Numbered from the stretch's first letter, positions 1-5,972 are shown. The stretch: DNA of 6,681 nucleotides from Flammeovirgaceae bacterium (GCA_947457025.1 CANGUI010000099.1:1-6681), one strand, 5' to 3'. Notes: generated from the letters alone by a model not told the origin. Numbers and translations: made by a program.

Positions 1-1
1 C

Positions 2-82
2 AAGATTCTGAACCGCCTTGGCGTGATTCAACTCAACCGCCAGCGGGCGCTGCAGGTGGAGCCGATTCAAAAGGCGGCCTGA
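2..82 (+). CDS. C-terminal end of an unidentified protein, possibly a winged-helix regulator
   Basis: Only the last 26 codons lie in the window, ending in TGA at 80-82. The peptide reads KILNRLGVIQLNRQ followed by RALQVEPIQKAA. The pattern of a helix, a small loop with LG, and a short basic strand then ending in a hydrophobic strand is what the end of a winged helix-turn-helix looks like, for example in Crp/Fnr-type regulators. That is inference from 26 residues. Of the two other frames, one stops at once and the other gives a glycine- and proline-rich string, so this frame is the better choice. No convincing terminator follows; a run of A then T at about 91-101 is not preceded by a clear stem. 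Confidence 0.45.
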   Translation, partial: KILNRLGVIQLNRQRALQVEPIQKAA

Positions 83-161
83 GGGCCCCGAAAAAATTTT
101 TGTTTGGACCTGTAATGGGCAGGCCTGCTGCGCTACTGATGGGGTAACATTCACCGTACCC

Positions 162-425
162 ATGATCACTCCCGCCACACCCATTTTCGTGCAGCCCTGC
201 CGGACCCGCCTGTTGCTGTACATCGGCTTTGTTGCCTTGAGTCTTTATTTCATTGCCGTGTCGGGCGATGTGCGAGCGGCAGTCTCGAACCTTGGCATAG
301 CCCTCCTGGTTCACCCCTTCGCCGGGGGGCGGCGGCTGTCGCCCGTCGGTCGCGTGTGGCTGGTAGCTCATCTGCTGGTGCTGGCGGCGCTCATTGTGTG
401 GGGGTGGGGCCCGGCTGTCGCGTAA
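162..425 (+). CDS. small two-helix membrane protein, hypothetical
   Basis: This 87-residue protein has two hydrophobic segments, at about residues 18-34 (LLLYIGFVALSLYFIAV) and 66-84 (WLVAHLLVLAALIVWGW). The segment between them contains the block NLGIALLVHPF. Small Bacteroidota proteins of unknown function often have the same layout: a first helix, a stretch like LGIAL-DPF, then a W-L-x-H motif starting the second helix. This family resemblance is from memory and is not a named domain. It is probably an inner-membrane protein with both helices spanning. Codon use is typical for the window (GC-rich third positions), and the start is the ATG after GTACCC with no Shine-Dalgarno, as is common in this phylum. 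The complementary frame is also open, but its translation over this interval is proline-, glycine- and histidine-rich and does not look like a protein. I could not assign a function. Confidence 0.7.
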   Translation: MITPATPIFVQPCRTRLLLYIGFVALSLYFIAVSGDVRAAVSNLGIALLVHPFAGGRRLSPVGRVWLVAHLLVLAALIVWGWGPAVA

Positions 426-429
426 CGGC

Positions 430-812
430 GGCGGCCCAAAAGCCGGGCGGCACCCATGGAAGTCGTCTTGTAGTTTTGGGCAGTTGGTCTCGAATTTTAT
501 GAAGTAGCACTTCGTGCCGGAGTAGTTGATCAACGCCTTGCACACAGCACAAGAGCCGAGGTTTTCTGTTTCCACGACCGAGACAAAAAACGCACCCTGC
601 CGCAGGGTAGCTTCATCAATGCCGCACGGCAGGCGCGTAAAGAAAACGTTCTCGTGCAATTCCCAGTTTTCACCCAGCGCCCGGTAAGCGGGCGTTTCGA
701 TGTTGAACACCGCCAGGAGGTAAATACCCGCCACGTACGCAACCTCGAAGCAGGGGCTGCCGGCCTCGCCCGAGGCGCGCAGGCCCGTCAGGTACCCCGC
801 CTCAACGCCCAT
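430..812 (-). pseudogene. coding-like, cysteine-rich minus-strand segment without its own stop (remnant or orphan gene)
   Basis: Read from an ATG at 812, the minus strand gives about 128 residues with natural composition and mostly G or C in third codon positions. There is a hydrophobic stretch near residues 25-37 (AYVAGIYLLAVFN), an acidic and aromatic middle (ENWELHENVFF), and seven cysteines at about residues 21, 63, 88, 91, 102, 111 and 121, two of them as CAVC. Beyond about position 430 the frame stays open to 33, but only opposite the 162-425 gene. There it is exactly codon-aligned with that gene, so stops are absent merely because TTA, CTA and TCA codons are rare. Upstream of 812 the frame also stays open, but its translation becomes G/P-rich. 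A weak -7-like box (TACCTTTA, 891 to 884 on the minus strand) lies upstream. I recognise no family. It could be a decayed gene that lost its end, or a lineage-specific gene overlapping its neighbour; a chance open frame is not excluded. Confidence 0.3.
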
Positions 813-934
813 CCCCAAAAGCCAAAACACTATAATTATCTGCCGTGGGTCGGTTACCACAGCTGCGCAGGGAGCGGTGTCGGTAAAGGTAGGCAACCCC
901 GCGCTGCCAGACGAAGTGTGCAGCGTAGGCGGCC

Positions 935-956
935 CCGCCCCGTTTATGCGGGGCGG
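935..956. repeat. perfect 8-bp inverted repeat, 6-nt loop
   Basis: CCGCCCCG at 935-942 pairs with CGGGGCGG at 949-956 around the loop TTTATG. All pairs but the last are strong GC stacks. No T-run follows on either strand, so it is not a standard intrinsic terminator. It lies in a gene-free stretch and could be a structured RNA element, a protein site or a dispersed-repeat hairpin. Confidence 0.55.
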
Positions 957-1019
957 CCCGGCTATCCACTCCAACTCCGCGCCGCGCTCAGGCCAGCCCC
1001 TGGCGGGGTTTCCGTTCCT

Positions 1020-1046
1020 ATCCGTGGCCGGGTGCAGCCCACGGAT
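1020..1046. repeat. perfect 8-bp inverted repeat, 11-nt loop
   Basis: ATCCGTGG at 1020-1027 pairs with CCACGGAT at 1039-1046. An alternative register pairs one more base inside the loop at the cost of a bulge. It sits 63 bases from the hairpin at 935-956 in the same gene-free stretch. No T-run follows. Confidence 0.5.
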
Positions 1047-1224
1047 TTCGGGGCGCAGGCACCCGGATGCGCTACCCACAGCCTACTGCCAGGGGTTCAT
1101 CCGAAAAAGTCGGACTTTCATCCCATTCGGGCCACGCGCTGTTCGAGTACAGGCACAAAAGTTTTTGCTTTGCGTTCAGTAATCGCCCCGAGGTCAAATT
1201 CCCGGGCGGATAAACCCTACGCAA

Positions 1225-1767
1225 ATGAAAAAACTGCTTTCCATCTTCACGATCCTCATCGTCATTTTTGCCATCCATTCCTGCGAGAACAATGACCCGG
1301 TACCCGAGCAGCCCGATCCATTTAGCCGGGACAAAGAATCCATAAAAGCCCTGATGAAGTCGTTTCAGGAGAGTATCCGCACCCGGAACGGCGCGCAGAT
1401 GCGCAAGCTGTTTTGGAATGAAAATATCGTATGGGTAGGTGCCGGCCATCCGGAGTCGCATCGGTTCTATCAAACACTTGACCCAAACATTCAGCAGGTT
1501 GAGCAAGGCGGCGCATATCAGTTTCTGGATGATCCGATTTATCAAGGCATCGCGTTGGAAGAGGTTTTTTTCGAACCCACTATCGATACAGACGGGCAGG
1601 TGGCGCTTGCTTCCTTCAACTACGTATTCAAGGTTAATGGCGCCGCCTCTAACTGGGGGCGGGAATATTGGCAATTAGCTAAGGTGGGTTCGGATTGGAA
1701 GATCCTGCACCTGTTGTATTCGTATAATGCCGTAGAAGTGAAATCGGTTCCCCCTTCCTTGCGATAG
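1225..1767 (+). CDS. lipoprotein with an NTF2/SnoaL-like (DUF4440-type) fold
   Basis: The 180-residue product begins MKKLLSIFTILIVIFAIHSC, a type II signal peptide with lipobox IHSC. Lipid attachment is expected at Cys20, followed by a flexible acidic and proline-rich linker (residues 21-35). From about residue 36 the layout is that of the SnoaL/NTF2-like cone fold: a first helix (DKESIKALMKSFQESIRTRN), a second short helix with a trailing NENIVWVGAG strand, an irregular middle, and two or three long strands ending REYWQLAKVGSDWKILHLLY. The ending W-x-L-x-K-x-x-x-x-W-K-I-x-H is characteristic of the DUF4440/SnoaL-like superfamily. Members bind small molecules in a pocket or act as isomerases, hydrolases or immunity-type proteins, so no substrate can be named. 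It is probably anchored in the outer or inner membrane facing the periplasm. The gene is convergent with the CHAD gene. The start is the only ATG giving the signal peptide. Confidence 0.85.
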   Translation: MKKLLSIFTILIVIFAIHSCENNDPVPEQPDPFSRDKESIKALMKSFQESIRTRNGAQMRKLFWNENIVWVGAGHPESHRFYQTLDPNIQQVEQGGAYQFLDDPIYQGIALEEVFFEPTIDTDGQVALASFNYVFKVNGAASNWGREYWQLAKVGSDWKILHLLYSYNAVEVKSVPPSLR

Positions 1768-1829
1768 CGAAGGGTGGTGTCGGAATCAACACGCGTTCGC
1801 GGAAACCGGTAAGCGAAGACATCTTGCCG

Positions 1830-1874
1830 GAATCAAGCGCAGCGGCAACTGCTGATTCGCACGCACATTTTTTT
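1830..1874 (+). terminator. possible terminator between convergent genes
   Basis: GAATCA (1830-1835) and GCAG (1839-1842) pair with CTGC (1849-1852) and TGATTC (1853-1858), giving a 10-bp stem with a 3-nt bulge and a 6-nt loop. Seven T residues follow at 1868-1874, but nine bases separate them from the stem, which is more than usual. The position, 60 bases after the lipoprotein stop and before the convergent CHAD gene, fits a terminator. The structure alone is only suggestive. Confidence 0.35.
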
Positions 1875-1956
1875 GTGATGTCGATGTATCGCTAAAGACC
1901 GCGAGCCCATTCAACTTCTGAGACCACAGGTGCCCGTAATCAAGTCGATAGATCCG

Positions 1957-2688
1957 TTACGTCACCAGTCCCTGACGCAGCAGCTGATCGATGCGTCTGC
2001 GTTTGGCTTTTTTCTGTGCGGCCAGTTTTTTGCGCCTCGCGGCGGGCAAGTCTCTGCTCCTCAGCGCGAGGGCTACGTCATGCCAGTCGCCAATCTTATC
2101 TTCCAGCTCGGCAACGGCGGGCATCCGGAAGAATCGGTCTAAGCGTTGCGCCAATCCGGGAGACAGTTCAGCACAAAACAGTAACTCCTTCAGGCGCCTG
2201 CGGCAGTTGTGCAGCAGGGCTGCGGGCATGTCGGGCTGCAGGCGTTTCAGCACGCGGTGGCTCATGTGGTCGAAGAAGCCGGAGGGTGAGGGAAGGGGCG
2301 TTCTGCTGATTTGGCGTTCGATAGTGGCCGCTGCTGTGCGGATGGATTCGCGCATCTGCGGAAGGCGTCGGCAAAACCGGTGTACGAGGTCACGCTCGCG
2401 GGCGTTGGCTGCCGTAGCGCGCCCGGCCACCCGGAAGCGGTTCATCTGGTAGCTGCGGATTTCGCCCGCCGCCCGGAACAGGCGCTGATAGGGGAGGAAC
2501 AAAGCCTGCGCTTTGTGCGATCCGTAGCACCGCACCAGTGTGCGCAAAAAGCGGATGCGTTTAAGGTTCACCCGCAAATCGTGCAGCAGCGCCGGTGTGG
2601 GTTTGTTGATGTAGGCCGCGCACAGGCGAATCACCTCGCCGTGTGTCCGGCGAAAGTAGGCTTTGACCGAGTTGTGGAGGCGCGCCAT
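1957..2688 (-). CDS. CHAD domain protein
   Basis: This 243-residue protein is almost entirely a CHAD domain (conserved histidine alpha-helical domain). Two halves each carry the hallmark helix: HDLRVNLKRIRFL at residues 36-48 (His36, Arg39, Lys43) and HNCRRRLKELLF at residues 160-171 (His160, Arg163, Lys167). Near the C-terminus LEDKIGDWHDV (residues 195-205) matches the typical third CHAD block LG-W-HD. The protein is very basic, ending in a Lys/Arg-rich tail with no membrane segment or signal, so it is likely cytosolic. CHAD domains are known to bind inorganic polyphosphate through the basic helices, and stand-alone members may organise polyphosphate granules or related phosphate-rich assemblies. 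No CYTH domain, polyphosphate kinase or phosphatase gene is in view, so the partner is unknown. The ATG at 2688 begins MARLHNSVKAYF, a normal amphipathic first helix. A -7-like box lies 26 bases upstream. Confidence 0.9.
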   Translation of the reverse strand: MARLHNSVKAYFRRTHGEVIRLCAAYINKPTPALLHDLRVNLKRIRFLRTLVRCYGSHKAQALFLPYQRLFRAAGEIRSYQMNRFRVAGRATAANARERDLVHRFCRRLPQMRESIRTAAATIERQISRTPLPSPSGFFDHMSHRVLKRLQPDMPAALLHNCRRRLKELLFCAELSPGLAQRLDRFFRMPAVAELEDKIGDWHDVALALRSRDLPAARRKKLAAQKKAKRRRIDQLLRQGLVT

Positions 2689-2713
2689 GTGTGGAATGCC
2701 CGGCAGGGATCTG

Positions 2714-2721
2714 CAAACCTA
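2714..2721 (-). promoter_or_regulatory. candidate -7 promoter element for the CHAD gene
   Basis: Read on the minus strand the sequence is TAGGTTTG, an exact match to the Bacteroidota -7 consensus TAnnTTTG. It would place transcription start about 5 bases further on and give a leader of roughly 20 bases to the CHAD ATG at 2688. No TTG or TTTG sits at the expected -33 spacing; the nearest TTG is about 35 bases away, so the call rests on the -7 box and its position. Confidence 0.4.
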
Positions 2722-2823
2722 CGCTTTTTTGGGTTTGGCCTCGTCCGGCACCGGTGCAACCAGAGGCCGCGCCCCAAGCTCGATTTTGAAGGGGCTTGCC
2801 CGCGGAAGTGCGCACAGCCTCAC
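2719..2823 (-). CDS. possible 34-residue small protein
   Basis: Between the 544-residue exported protein and the CHAD gene, a minus-strand frame starting at GTG (2823) runs 34 codons to TAG at 2719. The second half, FKIELGARPLVAPVPDEAKP then KKA, has balanced composition and mixed charge. It ends in a lysine-rich tail like a genuine C-terminus, unlike the alternative frames over the same bases. The frame is open further upstream but has no ATG, and its upstream part overlaps the end of the preceding gene in another frame. If it is real, it is a small cytosolic protein or the remnant of a longer one. The stop codon overlaps the candidate -7 box of the CHAD gene, which would couple its end to the next promoter. 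I recognise no family. Confidence 0.22.
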   Translation of the reverse strand: MRLCALPRASPFKIELGARPLVAPVPDEAKPKKA

Positions 2824-2829
2824 GCGGGC
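2798..2829. repeat. perfect 7-bp inverted repeat, 18-nt loop
   Basis: GCCCGCG at 2798-2804 pairs with CGCGGGC at 2823-2829. It lies 27 bases past the stop of the minus-strand exported-protein gene. A transcript from that gene would fold it, but no U-run follows on the minus strand, so it is at best a weak terminator or an mRNA 3'-end stabiliser. Confidence 0.35.
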
Positions 2830-2855
2830 TGCGGTGTACCACGTGTAAGCGGTAG

Positions 2856-4490
2856 TTATCGTAACTTCTCCCGGAAGGCGCGTTCGAGTAAAGGATTGGA
2901 GGGTGGCAGAGCATTGGCGGTGAGCGTTTCGCCCTCTTGGCCAATCCAGACAAAATGGGGTACATCGAGAACATTAAACTCACGCGCTGCTGCCGATCCC
3001 CGGCCCAGCCGGTAATGAATGATGCCGTCGGCAAAAAGATTGAACCGCATCATCGCCGCACGCCACCGGTCTTCATCCTCATCTGCCGACACCAGCACAA
3101 AGGTGATCTTGTTCCGGTAGGTTTTTTGCAGCCGCTTGAACAACTCGAGTTCTACGAGATACCGGTGGCAGTCACTTGCCCAAAAACCAACGAACAGCAA
3201 CTGGCGACCGCGGCTGAACTGGCGCAGCCATGCAAACTTCTTTTCGCCCTCCACGCCGCCGTTGGAAACATGGTATTCGTACTGCTGATAGAGATCGAAC
3301 TGGCTGTCCAGCGACTGCCCGCCGCCCAGGTCGCGGATGATTTTATCTTCGAGCGGTGTAGTCTTCAACACGGTGTTGCTGTTCCAGAACGCCGGGTTGT
3401 AGGGGATTTCCAAGAGCTCCGCTTTGGTGGGTTCGCGCCCCGAGAACTTTTCGGTTTCCCCCCGCCGGATCTCGATTGACATCAGCTCAATGTGGAAGGT
3501 ATGCACACTGCCGTCGGCAGTTTGCGTGTTGCCTTCTCGGATCAAATGATAGGGGTAATATGTGTTATTGAACTTCCGGTAGCGGGCAACGGACCGCACT
3601 TCGTTGGCGCCTTCTGTTCGAACTTCTTCCGCCTTTACAATGGCATACCCGTCCATGGTGATGAACAACGTGCCGCGCGCGGCCGGCAACTGGCGGTAGC
3701 CGCCGGTGGTGAGTACGGAGTCGGTTTTGTAGGTGTAGGTTATTTCGTAGACGTTCTGCTCATCGTAGGTGGTGACGCCGTTGAACTCAAACGCGTAGTC
3801 TTCGGCATCAATCTTCAGATTGCTGACGTCGCTGTAGAAGGATAGGTGCGTTTGTTTTTCGCGCGCCTGATAGCCAACCACGTCGGCCTGCAGGATGTAA
3901 CGGATGGAGATCGGCTCATGGCCCTGGGCCATCACGGTTTTGTCGAGACTGCGGCGCAACTGATTCACCCGGATGGCATCGCGCACACCCGCTGCCGCCT
4001 GCGGCACGCGGTAGCCGTGTTCCTTCCACACGTCCACGGCCGCCTCGATCAGGCGGCCATATTCGTGGTCGTCCTGGTTGTAGTGGCGGTAGAAGAAATT
4101 TTGTAGGAAGGGTTCGGTCGGATAGTTTTCGGCAATATGGGCAAAGGCCCGCCGCACGATTTTGCGGGGGTCTACCTGGCGCCGGAATACCACCACCTCC
4201 GCGAGGGCGGTTGTGCTCGCCACCAGCCGCACCAGTGCCAGGCGGTCAGCTGATTCGATCACCTCCGACCGATAGCCGATGCAGGTGATCTTCACAACCG
4301 CACCCGGCTCTACCAGCAGAGAGAACTCGCCATTCAGGTTGGTGCTGGTGCCACGTGATGTGCCAACAATACCTACCGATGCGAACGGAACCGGCTCATT
4401 GGTTTCGCTATCCACCACTCGCCCGTCCACACGCTGCTGCGCGAAAGCCACCGTGCCGATGGCCAATCCCATGACAAGCCACACGTACAT
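2856..4490 (-). CDS. exported carboxypeptidase-regulatory-like protein with a single-cysteine thioredoxin-like C-terminus
   Basis: A protein of 544 residues from the ATG at 4490. Residues 1-18 are a hydrophobic signal sequence ending AFA-Q, followed by a carboxypeptidase D regulatory-like beta-sandwich (about 20-90: VDGRVVDSETNEPVPFASVG, then T-N-x-x-G-E-F and IGYR). Residues 97-380 are of the kind that follows this domain in many Bacteroidota exported proteins: EVVVFRR, then helices with ENYPTEPFLQNFFYRHY, an IEAAVDVWKEHGY block, and antiparallel strands. Residues about 425-544 look like a thioredoxin/TlpA-type fold: LLFVGFWASDCHRY (Trp437, Cys441), a VLVSADED strand, and VLDVPHFVWI carrying the expected cis-proline (Pro511). 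The usual CxxC is CHRY, so the second cysteine is lost. The domain may therefore be a non-redox scaffold or use a single thiol. The likely location is the periplasm or outer membrane. An ATG at 4583 would add 31 residues; it is disfavoured because a TAnnTTTG box lies between the two, although the extra residues would supply the basic RKHN that the short signal peptide lacks. Confidence 0.8.
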   Translation of the reverse strand: MYVWLVMGLAIGTVAFAQQRVDGRVVDSETNEPVPFASVGIVGTSRGTSTNLNGEFSLLVEPGAVVKITCIGYRSEVIESADRLALVRLVASTTALAEVVVFRRQVDPRKIVRRAFAHIAENYPTEPFLQNFFYRHYNQDDHEYGRLIEAAVDVWKEHGYRVPQAAAGVRDAIRVNQLRRSLDKTVMAQGHEPISIRYILQADVVGYQAREKQTHLSFYSDVSNLKIDAEDYAFEFNGVTTYDEQNVYEITYTYKTDSVLTTGGYRQLPAARGTLFITMDGYAIVKAEEVRTEGANEVRSVARYRKFNNTYYPYHLIREGNTQTADGSVHTFHIELMSIEIRRGETEKFSGREPTKAELLEIPYNPAFWNSNTVLKTTPLEDKIIRDLGGGQSLDSQFDLYQQYEYHVSNGGVEGEKKFAWLRQFSRGRQLLFVGFWASDCHRYLVELELFKRLQKTYRNKITFVLVSADEDEDRWRAAMMRFNLFADGIIHYRLGRGSAAAREFNVLDVPHFVWIGQEGETLTANALPPSNPLLERAFREKLR

Positions 4491-4506
4491 GACATTGTGT
4501 TTACGC

Positions 4507-4514
4507 CAAAGGTA
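4507..4514 (-). promoter_or_regulatory. candidate -7 promoter element for the exported-protein gene
   Basis: The minus strand reads TACCTTTG, an exact TAnnTTTG match, 16 bases before the ATG at 4490. It implies a very short leader of about 11 bases. TTTCTG lies about 17 bases further upstream, where a -33 TTTG would be expected, so the -33 match is poor. The element supports the downstream start codon over the ATG at 4583. Confidence 0.45.
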
Positions 4515-4583
4515 GGATCGAAATGGGATTTCAGAAAAGCGCTGCGGATCAAGGTTGCGTTCCGGGTACGTGTTGCCGTGCAC

Positions 4584-5318
4584 TTACTGCGGCAGCGCCA
4601 GGGGCACTTCCATGATCAGCAACTCAGAGTCGGTGGTGGCCGTTACGGGCACCGTTGCCGCCTGCCCGATGCCCAGCCCATCGCGGGTGCGCAAGGCCAC
4701 ACCCTGCACGGTGGCAGAGCCGCTGATCATGAACACGTAAACGCCGTTGTCCGGCCGGTGCAGGGCATAAGTGGCTTCAACTCCGGCGTGAAATGATCCC
4801 ATCGCGAACCACGCATCCTGGTTGATGCCTACGCCTTCGGTTTCACCAAGCGGATTGACGATAGTTTGAAAGCGGTTTACGCGTGCGGCGGGCGCAAATG
4901 TTTTCTGGTCATAGCGTGGCATGATGTCGCGTTGCCTGGGGAATACCCAGATCTGGAGAAAGCTAACCGGCTGTTCCGCGTGGTGGTTGTACTCGCTGTG
5001 GGCGATACCCGTGCCGGCGCTCATGATCTGCACATCGTGCTGGCGGATTACAGTCCGGTTGCCCATGCTATCGGCATGCTCCAGATCGCCGGCGAGTGGA
5101 ATGGAAATGATTTCCATGTTGCTGTGCGGGTGGGTACCAAATCCTTTGCCGCCCGCAACGTGGTCATCGTTAAGCACCCGTAGGGCACCAAAGTGCATAC
5201 GGGCCGGGTCGTAATAATGCGCGAAGCTGAACGTGTGATACGACTCAAGCCAGCCGTGGTGGGCATGGCCGCGCGTTTCGGCCCGGTGTAGTATCGTACT
5301 GGGAGATGAGGTAGTCAT
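4584..5318 (-). CDS. pirin family protein (bicupin, YhhW-type)
   Basis: The product is 244 residues from the ATG at 5318, close to the 231 residues of E. coli YhhW. The N-terminal cupin has the full pirin signature: RGHAHHGWLESYHTFSFAHY near the start, then THPHSNMEIISI with His63 and His65, then QIMSAGTGIAHSEYN with His107 and Glu109. These four are the metal ligands known from human pirin (HxH and HxE). The second cupin (about residues 170-244) ends in VYVFMISGSATVQG and lacks obvious ligands, as in other family members. Pirins are cytosolic iron proteins; YhhW and human pirin oxidise quercetin in vitro, while the cellular substrate in most bacteria is unknown, so quercetinase is only a possible activity. 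An ATG at 5381 would add a 21-residue extension not seen in pirins. The gene stands 128 bases after the haem-protein gene and 93 before the next, without overlap. No clear promoter box was seen upstream. Confidence 0.92.
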   Translation of the reverse strand: MTTSSPSTILHRAETRGHAHHGWLESYHTFSFAHYYDPARMHFGALRVLNDDHVAGGKGFGTHPHSNMEIISIPLAGDLEHADSMGNRTVIRQHDVQIMSAGTGIAHSEYNHHAEQPVSFLQIWVFPRQRDIMPRYDQKTFAPAARVNRFQTIVNPLGETEGVGINQDAWFAMGSFHAGVEATYALHRPDNGVYVFMISGSATVQGVALRTRDGLGIGQAATVPVTATTDSELLIMEVPLALPQ

Positions 5319-5388
5319 GAGCGGGTCAACATGTTTTGGTTGTGATGTGACTGGGCGTGCTTTTGACGGGGCGAAAGGCAATGTTCAC

Positions 5389-5419
5389 TGCACCGCCGGA
5401 TGAGGTTGTTCGCGGTGCA
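5389..5419. repeat. perfect 8-bp inverted repeat, 15-nt loop
   Basis: TGCACCGC at 5389-5396 pairs with GCGGTGCA at 5412-5419. It lies between the minus-strand haem-protein stop (5447) and the pirin start. A transcript of the haem gene would fold it about 28 bases past its stop, but no U-run follows. It could be a weak terminator or a site controlling the pirin gene. Confidence 0.4.
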
Positions 5420-5446
5420 TTCTGCGCGGTCATCCGTGGCCCCGTG

Positions 5447-5905
5447 TCAATCTGCGTGTGCTTGTCTGCTGCGAAGTTGCCGCGCCCACTCCGCTACGGC
5501 CTGTGCCTGTTCGGGTGTGAGACGGGCATCGCCGTGTACCCACAGGTAGCTGTCGAGCGGCATCCATCCATCCATCACCGCCTCTTCCACTTCCTCCAGT
5601 TTATGATTCGCTTTTTTGGCTGGGTAGGTTGCAAACTCCGAAAAGTTGAGGTGCTCTTTCCCTTCCTGAATGTGGCTGTTCAGCCACCAGCCCACGGGTT
5701 GAATCTGGGCATACCACGGGTAGCGCGTATTGTTGCTGTGGCAGTCGTAACACGACTGCACCAAAATACGCTGAACATCCGCCGGCACAGTGTATACCTG
5801 GCTGATATCTGCGGAACTTGCTCCTATGCTTTCATTCTTTGGCGGCCGGATGAATTGGCTCACCGCTAGCACGGCAAGAACCGCATAGGCAATTTTTCGG
5901 ATCAT
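5447..5905 (-). CDS. haem-binding domain protein with one CxxCH motif
   Basis: This 152-residue protein starts with a short N-terminal hydrophobic segment (about residues 5-18, IAYAVLAVLAVSQF), acting as a signal peptide or membrane anchor. The rest matches the Bacteroidota haem-binding domain (Pfam Haem_bd). CYDCHSNNTRYPWY carries the covalent haem c site (Cys52, Cys55 and proximal His56). QIQPVGWWLNSHIQEGKEHLNFSEF follows, then MDGWMPLDSY with Met115 as a plausible distal ligand, and H124 in YLWVHGDARLTPEQ near the C-terminus. The mature part would be periplasmic, where cytochrome c maturation attaches the haem. The family's exact role is not established; small domains like this are found alone or fused to other electron-transfer proteins. 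The ATG at 5905 gives a normal basic N-terminus (MIRK). A TACCTTTC box (5932 to 5925, one mismatch to TAnnTTTG) is about 19 bases upstream. Confidence 0.9.
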   Translation of the reverse strand: MIRKIAYAVLAVLAVSQFIRPPKNESIGASSADISQVYTVPADVQRILVQSCYDCHSNNTRYPWYAQIQPVGWWLNSHIQEGKEHLNFSEFATYPAKKANHKLEEVEEAVMDGWMPLDSYLWVHGDARLTPEQAQAVAEWARQLRSRQAHAD

Positions 5906-5932
5906 GAGGTTGGGTTTTTCGGGAGAAAGGTA

Positions 5933-5972
5933 GAAAATGGTTGTGAATTTTTACCTTTACCAAACCATTTTC
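5933..5972. promoter_or_regulatory. perfect 10-bp inverted repeat in the divergent intergenic region
   Basis: GAAAATGGTT (5933-5942) and AACCATTTTC (5963-5972) are exact reverse complements separated by 20 bases. A second, interleaved pair, AAAGGTA (5926-5932) and TACCTTT (5952-5958), is also exactly inverted; each member resembles a TAnnTTTG box facing its own gene. The repeat ends two bases before the GTG start at 5975. It could be an operator for a dimeric regulator acting on both genes, or a leader hairpin covering the GTG start. The sequence cannot decide between these. Confidence 0.5.

Larger units (their letters stand above)
813..1224. other. gene-free GC-rich stretch upstream of the lipoprotein gene
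   Basis: No frame on either strand gives a convincing protein here. The open frames yield arginine-, proline- and glycine-rich translations without domains. The stretch contains two clear hairpins (935-956 and 1020-1046) and a shorter CCCC/GGGG stem near 995-1006. The last 60 bases before the lipoprotein ATG become less GC-rich and hold a weak -7-like match (TTGCTTTG, 1165-1172), not strong enough to call as a promoter. Confidence 0.5.

Noticed and set aside
33..1079. Long 348-residue minus-strand open frame taken as one gene
   Set aside because: Only its middle looks like protein. The left part is codon-aligned antisense to the small membrane protein, where stops are rare for trivial reasons, and the right part is G/P-rich with no domain. 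Only the middle was kept, as a tentative segment.
654..1295. Plus-strand open frame of 213 codons
   Set aside because: Arginine-, proline- and glutamine-rich translation typical of a shadow frame. It is antisense to the coding-like minus segment and runs into the true lipoprotein gene in another frame.
1072..1674. Minus-strand open frame of 200 codons
   Set aside because: Lies opposite the lipoprotein gene, which has a clear signal peptide and NTF2-like pattern; the minus translation shows neither.
1752..1774. CCCTTC/GAAGGG stem straddling the lipoprotein stop codon
   Set aside because: Six base pairs with an 11-base loop and no T-run; not distinguishable from chance.
1781..1836. CGGAATCAA occurring twice, 47 bases apart
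   Set aside because: Two nine-base copies only, no target-site or array character; the second copy is part of the possible terminator stem.
2311..3015. Plus-strand open frame of 234 codons
   Set aside because: Opposite the CHAD gene and the end of the exported-protein gene, with cysteine-, arginine- and histidine-rich non-protein-like translation.
2561..3034. Minus-strand open frame of 157 codons bridging two genes
   Set aside because: Runs in a different frame through the ends of two well-supported genes; composition is serine-, proline- and arginine-rich with no domain.
5319..5381. Upstream ATG for the pirin at 5381
   Set aside because: Adds 21 residues (MPFAPSKARP and so on) absent from known pirins, and the ATG at 5318 begins directly before the conserved domain.
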